Shown in pieces: positions 60,301 through 64,000 of a DNA stretch of 64,000 nt (positions are counted from its first letter, which is position 1; the number at the start of each line of letters is the position of its first letter). The stretch lies in NCBI GenBank assembly GCA_022616415.1, contig JAKEEU010000296.1, forward strand, positions 1 to 64,000. Reading direction: 5' to 3'. Under the pieces are notes generated by a model that saw only the letters and a list, made by a program, of their open reading frames with translations, had not been told where the DNA came from and made no database searches. This DNA comes from Candidatus Zhuqueibacterota bacterium. Its GTDB lineage: Bacteria > Zhuqueibacterota > Zhuqueibacteria > Zhuqueibacterales > Zhuqueibacteraceae. The position numbers and the translations under genes were made by a program.

Positions 60301-60321
60301 GTCGTTTTCTCTAACTGCAAC

Positions 60322-60450
60322 GTTCGTAGTAATCCCCTTTAGGGATCAGACGTTTGCTTTTAAGATTTCTATGAAAATACCGATTGTAGTTTAACCTTTA
60401 GGCGTCAAAAAGTGCCGCTAACAACGACGCCTGAAGGCGTAACTACAAAC
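60322..60450. mobile_element. MITE-like element, copy B
   Basis: The left end is GTTCGTAGTAATCCCCTTTA and the right end CGCCTGAAGGCGTAACTACA then AAC. The outer words match copies A and C. An internal half-copy (ATTGTAGTTTAACCTTTAGG with CGTC) suggests a nested or partial insertion. It fills the rplN-rplX gap. Confidence 0.7.
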
Positions 60451-60456
60451 CTACAC

Positions 60457-60825
60457 CTACAGCACTTCCGGAGCGAGCGAGACAATCTTCATATACTGCT
60501 TGTCACGCAGCTCTCGCGCCACCGGACCGAAAATGCGCGTGCCTTTCGGCTCCTTGGCTTCATTAATCAAAACCGCCGCATTATCGTCAAAACGGATATA
60601 CGAGCCGTCCGCACGCCGCACCGCCCTTTGTGTCCGCACAATCACGGCGTGGCTAAGTTCGCCCTTTTTGATCGCACCGCCGGCCAACGCCGTTTTGACA
60701 GCCACTACCACCACGTCACCTACCGTGCCGTAACGGCGCCGGCTGCCGCCAAGAACGCGTATGCACATCACTTTTTTCGCGCCGGTGTTGTCTGCCACGT
60801 TCAATCGTGTATATTCCTGAATCAT
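60457..60825 (-). CDS. rplN: Ribosomal protein L14
   Basis: This 122-residue 50S protein contains MIQEYTRLNVADNTGAKKVM, CIRVLGGSRRRYGTVGDVVV and VRTQRAVRRADGSYIRFDDN, with the end ELRDKQYMKIVSLAPEVL. Length and sequence are standard. It lies between rpsQ and rplX. Confidence 0.97.
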   Translation of the reverse strand: MIQEYTRLNVADNTGAKKVMCIRVLGGSRRRYGTVGDVVVVAVKTALAGGAIKKGELSHAVIVRTQRAVRRADGSYIRFDDNAAVLINEAKEPKGTRIFGPVARELRDKQYMKIVSLAPEVL

Positions 60826-60986
60826 TCTTCTCTATCTCCCGTCAATTCCATTCTTCGGGTTGCAATCGTTTTGTCTTGCAGCGTTTCAAAATGTTGCTAA
60901 TTATTTATGGCTTTTGCACAAGGCGCTAACAACACCAGCCAACGGCCTGAGTTACGCTTCACGTTTTACGCATTACGTTTTAAGTA

Positions 60987-61292
60987 TTACTTGGCGCGCT
61001 CCAATATTTCGATCAGCCGCCAGCGCTTTCTCTTGCTCAACGGGCGGGTTTCCATAATCAGCACGGTATCGCCTTCCTTCGCGTCGTTGTTTTCGTCGTG
61101 AACCATGAAGGTGGAGGTTTTCCTGATGTATTTTCCGTAGAGGGCGTGCTTGACCTGCCGCTCAACGCTGACCACCATGCTCTTGTGCATTTTGTGGCTA
61201 ACCACTTTTCCGGTCTTGGTCTTGCGATTCGCTCGACTCGTCAAAAGATTCATGCCGCTTTCCCGTGGAGCTACACTGGTCATTTCAGTCAT
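60987..61292 (-). CDS. rpsQ: Ribosomal protein S17
   Basis: This 101-residue 30S protein contains KTKTGKVVSHKMHKSMVVSV and YGKYIRKTSTFMVHDENNDA. The end RPLSKRKRWRLIEILERAK is characteristic. The first 15 residues before the conserved start are of unclear authenticity, but the ATG at 61292 is in frame. It is encoded between rpmC and rplN. Confidence 0.95.
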   Translation of the reverse strand: MTEMTSVAPRESGMNLLTSRANRKTKTGKVVSHKMHKSMVVSVERQVKHALYGKYIRKTSTFMVHDENNDAKEGDTVLIMETRPLSKRKRWRLIEILERAK

Positions 61293-61316
61293 AAATTATT
61301 TTCCGTCATCATCAAA

Positions 61317-61535
61317 TCAAACCGTGGCTTGGCGTGGTTTGCGCCGGCCGGTTTTATATTCTTGCAAAACCGTTTTGACGCGCGCAATGTCGCGGCGGAC
61401 AAAACGCAGCCGCAAGGGATTGTCCAATTGCCGCGTCGCATGTTGAAAGCGAAAATTCTGATATTCTTCAATCAGATCTTTCAAACGATGCTCCAACTCC
61501 GCAGGAGGAAGCTCTTTGATTTCGTGCATCTTCAT
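61317..61535 (-). CDS. rpmC: Ribosomal protein L29
   Basis: This 72-residue 50S protein contains MKMHEIKELPPAELEHRLKD and FRFQHATRQLDNPLRLRFVR with RDIARVKTVLQEY, the L29 pattern of two coiled helices near the tunnel exit. It is encoded between rplP and rpsQ. Confidence 0.96.
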   Translation of the reverse strand: MKMHEIKELPPAELEHRLKDLIEEYQNFRFQHATRQLDNPLRLRFVRRDIARVKTVLQEYKTGRRKPRQATV

Positions 61536-61544
61536 ATTGCTTCG

Positions 61545-61628
61545 CTGTTTGCCGGTTAGCCTGTTTGCCCGTTTATTATAGTTGGCATATCAACCCTATT
61601 AACCGGCCAACTGGTTAACGGGGCTAAC
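61545..61628. repeat. GTTAGCC-type inverted repeat, copy 3 (rplP-rpmC gap)
   Basis: The words GCCGGTTAGCCTGTTTGCCC, AACCGGCCAACTGGTTAACG and GGCTAAC are shared with copies 1 and 2, again with inverted halves. It leaves a gap of about 96 bases inside the operon. Confidence 0.7.
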
Positions 61629-61631
61629 ATT

Positions 61632-62051
61632 TTATTCGCCAAAACCCGTTAAGCTCACAAAACGTGTTTTGATCGGCAGCTTGTGCGCCGCCAGCCGCAT
61701 CGCTTGGCGCGCCACTTCCTCGTCCACACCGCCCAGCTCGAACAAAATGCGTCCGGGCTTGACGACGGCAACCCAGTATTCAGGATTGCCTTTGCCTTTT
61801 CCCATGCGCGTTTCCGCCGGCTTTTCCGTGAACGGCTTGTCCGGAAAGATGCGAATCCAAACCCGGCCGCCGCGCTTGATCGAACGGGTGATGGCAATAC
61901 GCGCGGCCTCGATTTGCCGGGCGGTGACCCAAGCCGGCTCCAATGCCTTCAACCCATATTCTCCGAACGCAATGGTCGAACCGCGCTGGGCTTTGCCTTT
62001 CATGCGGCCACGCTGCTGCTTGCGGAACTTGACGCGTTTTGGCATTAACAT
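61632..62051 (-). CDS. rplP: Ribosomal protein L16
   Basis: This 139-residue 50S protein opens with MLMPKRVKFRKQQRGRMKGK, the canonical L16 start, and continues with FGEYGLKALEPAWVTARQIE, KPFTEKPAETRMGKGKGNPE and the end RQAMRLAAHKLPIKTRFVSL. The first ATG at 62051 is kept because MLMPKR is standard and AGAGAGGG lies upstream; the second ATG at 62045 is also possible. Confidence 0.97.
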   Translation of the reverse strand: MLMPKRVKFRKQQRGRMKGKAQRGSTIAFGEYGLKALEPAWVTARQIEAARIAITRSIKRGGRVWIRIFPDKPFTEKPAETRMGKGKGNPEYWVAVVKPGRILFELGGVDEEVARQAMRLAAHKLPIKTRFVSLTGFGE

Positions 62052-62097
62052 AAAACAAAAACCCTCTCTATAACATATTATTCAGATGATGCCTAGC

Positions 62098-62757
62098 CTA
62101 CATGCCGACGCCCAAATTTCGCCCGTCGCCCAAAATCTCGCCTTTGCAAATCCAGACTTTGACGCCGATAGCGCCATACGTGGTCTTCGCCGTGGCTCTC
62201 GCAAAATCAATATCCGCCCGCAGCGTGTGCAGTGGAATGCGGCCTTCTTTATATTGCTCGCGGCGCGCCATTTCCGCGCCGCCCAGACGGCCCGAGCAAA
62301 GAATGCGCACGCCCTCCGCGCCCATCCGCATCGTGCTCATGATCGCCTTCTTCATCGCGCGCCGAAACGAGATTTTCGACTCGAGTTGGCCCGCCACACT
62401 TTCAGCGACCAAATAGGCATCCAATTCCGGACGCTTGATCTCGTTGACGTTGAGCTGAATCTCCTTGCCGGTCACGCGCTTCAGCTCTTCTTTCAGCTTG
62501 TCCACTTCCGCGCCTTTGCGGCCGATGACGATGCCCGGACGCGCCGTGTGAATCGTCACGGTGATGCGCTTGTCGGAAGGATCGCGCTCGATTTGAATCA
62601 TCGAGATGCTGGCGCGCTGCAAGCGGCTGCGAATGTAACGCCGCAGACGCAGATCGTCTTTCAACTTTTCGCCGAACTTGCGTCCGCCGAACCAGTTGGA
62701 TTCCCAATCGCGAACGACGCCGAGACGGAAACCGATGGGATGTGTTTTCTGGCCCAA
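62098..62757 (-). CDS. rpsC: Ribosomal protein S3
   Basis: This 219-residue 30S protein contains MGQKTHPIGFRLGVVRDWES, HTARPGIVIGRKGAEVDKLK, VAESVAGQLESKISFRRAMK and the KH-type fold. The C-terminal part ends IGVKVWICKGEILGDGR. Length and sequence are standard. It is encoded between rplV and rplP. Confidence 0.97.
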   Translation of the reverse strand: MGQKTHPIGFRLGVVRDWESNWFGGRKFGEKLKDDLRLRRYIRSRLQRASISMIQIERDPSDKRITVTIHTARPGIVIGRKGAEVDKLKEELKRVTGKEIQLNVNEIKRPELDAYLVAESVAGQLESKISFRRAMKKAIMSTMRMGAEGVRILCSGRLGGAEMARREQYKEGRIPLHTLRADIDFARATAKTTYGAIGVKVWICKGEILGDGRNLGVGM

Positions 62758-62765
62758 GCAACCTC

Positions 62766-63125
62766 CTAAGCTTTAATCGTTGGTTCGTATTCGGAAACGA
62801 CAATCGTAATATGACAAGAGCGCTTGCGAATGCGCGAAGCGCGGCCCATCGAGCCGGCGCGAAACCGCTTCATGGTAAAACCGCTGTCGACATAGGCGGT
62901 TTTGACGTAAAGATTCTCCGGATCGATTTTTTTGGCGCCGGGGTTGTTCATCATGTTGGCCACCGCCGAGCGCAACGTCTTCTCGATCGGCAGCGCCGCC
63001 CGCTTGCGCAAAAAATGCAGCGCATTGAGTGCCGCATCCACCTCCTGGCCGCGCACCAAATCAATGACGCGGCGAACTTTGCGAGGGGACATCCGAATAT
63101 ATCGCGCTATCGCTCTTGCTTCCAT
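62766..63125 (-). CDS. rplV: Ribosomal protein L22
   Basis: This 119-residue 50S protein contains EARAIARYIRMSPRKVRRVI, DLVRGQEVDAALNALHFLRK and the beta-hairpin region MKRFRAGSMGRASRIRKRSC then HITIVV. Length is normal. It is encoded between rpsS and rpsC. Confidence 0.97.
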   Translation of the reverse strand: MEARAIARYIRMSPRKVRRVIDLVRGQEVDAALNALHFLRKRAALPIEKTLRSAVANMMNNPGAKKIDPENLYVKTAYVDSGFTMKRFRAGSMGRASRIRKRSCHITIVVSEYEPTIKA

Positions 63126-63149
63126 TTTCTAAAATGACTCCAAAATTGA

Positions 63150-63258
63150 GTTTGTAGTAACGCCTTCAGGCGGATGATGTCTGAAACTTAAAATTCAGTT
63201 GCCGTTTTGGAGCATCATCTTCATCCCAACATCAGCGCCTGAAGGCGCTGCTACGAAC
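63150..63258. mobile_element. MITE-like element, copy C
   Basis: The 109-base element starts with GTTTGTAGTAACGCCTTCAG and ends with AGCGCCTGAAGGCGCTGCTA then CGAAC, so its ends invert as in copies A and B. It fills the rplV-rpsS gap and abuts the rpsS stop codon, so the last base overlaps it. The copy shows the repeat ends most clearly. Confidence 0.75.
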
Positions 63259-63575
63259 TATTTTTGCGGCGCAGCCGCCGGGGTGCCTGCCACTTTGGTC
63301 GTCTTTTCCGACCCGCCTTTGCCAGCGTGGCCGCGGAAGATGCGGGTCGGCGCAAACTCGCCCAGCTTGTGGCCAACCATATTCTCGCTGATGTAAACCG
63401 GGACGAACTTGTTCCCGTTGTGAATCGCCAGCGTGTGTCCGACAAAATCCGGAATGATCATCGAACGCCGCGCCCAGGTTTTCACCACTTTTTTCTCGTT
63501 GCGGTTGTTCATCTGTTCGATTCGCTTCGACAGATTGGCATCCACATACGGGCCTTTTTTAACGCTGCGAGGCAT
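63258..63575 (-). CDS. rpsS: Ribosomal protein S19
   Basis: This 105-residue 30S protein contains MPRSVKKGPYVDANLSKRIE, RRSMIIPDFVGHTLAIHNGN and YISENMVGHKLGEFAPTRIF. After GHAG the protein ends with a Lys/Thr/Ala tail (SEKTTKVAGTPAAAPQK), longer than the usual 92-95 residues. The stop codon abuts the MITE-like copy C. It is encoded between rplB and rplV. Confidence 0.96.
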   Translation of the reverse strand: MPRSVKKGPYVDANLSKRIEQMNNRNEKKVVKTWARRSMIIPDFVGHTLAIHNGNKFVPVYISENMVGHKLGEFAPTRIFRGHAGKGGSEKTTKVAGTPAAAPQK

Positions 63576-63589
63576 GAACTTTCCCTAAA

Positions 63590-64000
63590 TTATTTACCGC
63601 GTCTCTTGACAATGTATTTGCTCGACGGCTTGCGTTTTTTGCGTGTCTTCAAACCTTTGGCCTTCTGTCCCCATGGCGAAGTCGGGTGCCGGCCGCCGGA
63701 ACTTTTGCCTTCGCCACCGCCCATGGGATGATCGACCGGGTTCATTGCGACGCCGCGCACGTGCGGACGCCAGCCCAGCCAACGATTGCGCCCGGCCTTG
63801 CCGACCGAGATATTTTCGTGATCCAAATTGCCGACCTGGCCGATCGTGGCATAACATTCGGAACGCACCACACGCACTTCACCGGAAGGCAGGCGCAATT
63901 GCGCTTGATCGCCTTCACGCGCCATGAGTTGTATCGCGGTGCCGGCGCTGCGCCCGAGCTGGCCGCCGCGTCCAAGCCGCAACTCGACATTGTGTACGGT
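63590..64000 (-). CDS. rplB: Ribosomal protein L2, C-terminal part (cut by window edge)
   Basis: The 136 residues present are the C-terminal half of L2: TVHNVELRLGRGGQLGRSAG, VRVVRSECYATIGQVGNLDH, WRPHVRGVAMNPVDHPMGGG and GRHPTSPWGQKAKGLKTRKK with KPSSKYIVKRRGK. The frame is open to the last base of the window, and the N-terminus lies beyond. This is the edge gene of the S10 part of the operon. Confidence 0.97.
   Translation of the reverse strand, partial: TVHNVELRLGRGGQLGRSAGTAIQLMAREGDQAQLRLPSGEVRVVRSECYATIGQVGNLDHENISVGKAGRNRWLGWRPHVRGVAMNPVDHPMGGGEGKSSGGRHPTSPWGQKAKGLKTRKKRKPSSKYIVKRRGK

Overview
The window reads as a chromosomal segment of an uncultured or little-studied Gram-negative bacterium. 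It has lipoproteins, outer-membrane barrel proteins with signal peptides, a TatC translocase, and a complete block of the conserved ribosomal-protein superoperon. The mix of FCB-like outer-membrane proteins, single-domain response regulators, histidine-utilisation genes and many short palindromic repeats suits a lineage such as candidate division KSB1 or a relative. That placement is an inference from gene style, not a proven taxonomy. Base composition is moderately GC-rich, except for a clearly AT-rich patch at about 32.4-34.1 kb.

Region by region. 0-8 kb (mostly minus strand): a DUF3291 gene broken by one in-frame stop; a DUF1579-like protein; an ABC-type export module (tandem FtsX/MacB permease, ATPase with a duplicated start region, periplasmic adaptor broken by one stop); a sigma-region-2-only protein; an outer-membrane barrel; and a lone receiver-domain response regulator. 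8-16.9 kb (mostly plus): an S-adenosylmethionine hydrolase family protein behind a textbook promoter, a site-2 protease, a PfkB kinase, a D-cysteine desulfhydrase-like enzyme, a DUF4349 lipoprotein, an ECF sigma factor and a small NAD(P)-binding protein. 17.0-24.3 kb: a complete four-gene Wadjet (jetABCD) SMC-type anti-plasmid system. 24.4-29.3 kb: an ECF sigma factor followed by a membrane protein with an extracytoplasmic YCII domain, a secreted VOC-VOC-DUF1579 fusion, a serine hydrolase gene broken by an internal deletion, and a SnoaL-like lipoprotein.

29.5-48.8 kb (minus strand): an HD phosphohydrolase, cysS, an AT-rich insert with a DUF4062 protein, MBL and PHP hydrolases, dcd, tatC, nrdR, glyA, a TPR protein, two surface proteins, and hutI and hutU. 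The hut genes are separated by a small-gene module (HEPN protein, BolA-like protein, small conserved protein) and followed upstream by a BrnT-type toxin-antitoxin pair and a second copy of the small conserved protein. 48.8-64.0 kb (minus strand): the merged S10-spc-alpha operon from rplB (cut by the window edge) to rplQ, with secY, adk, map, infA, rpmJ and rpoA in the usual order and a terminator after rplQ.

The most distinctive features are the complete Wadjet locus, the sigma/YCII signalling pair, the HEPN/BolA-like module inside the hut genes, and at least four families of palindromic repeats that fill many of the larger gaps in the essential ribosomal operon. Three genes are broken by single lesions, which are either real pseudogenes or assembly errors. 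No rRNA, tRNA or CRISPR array was recognised.
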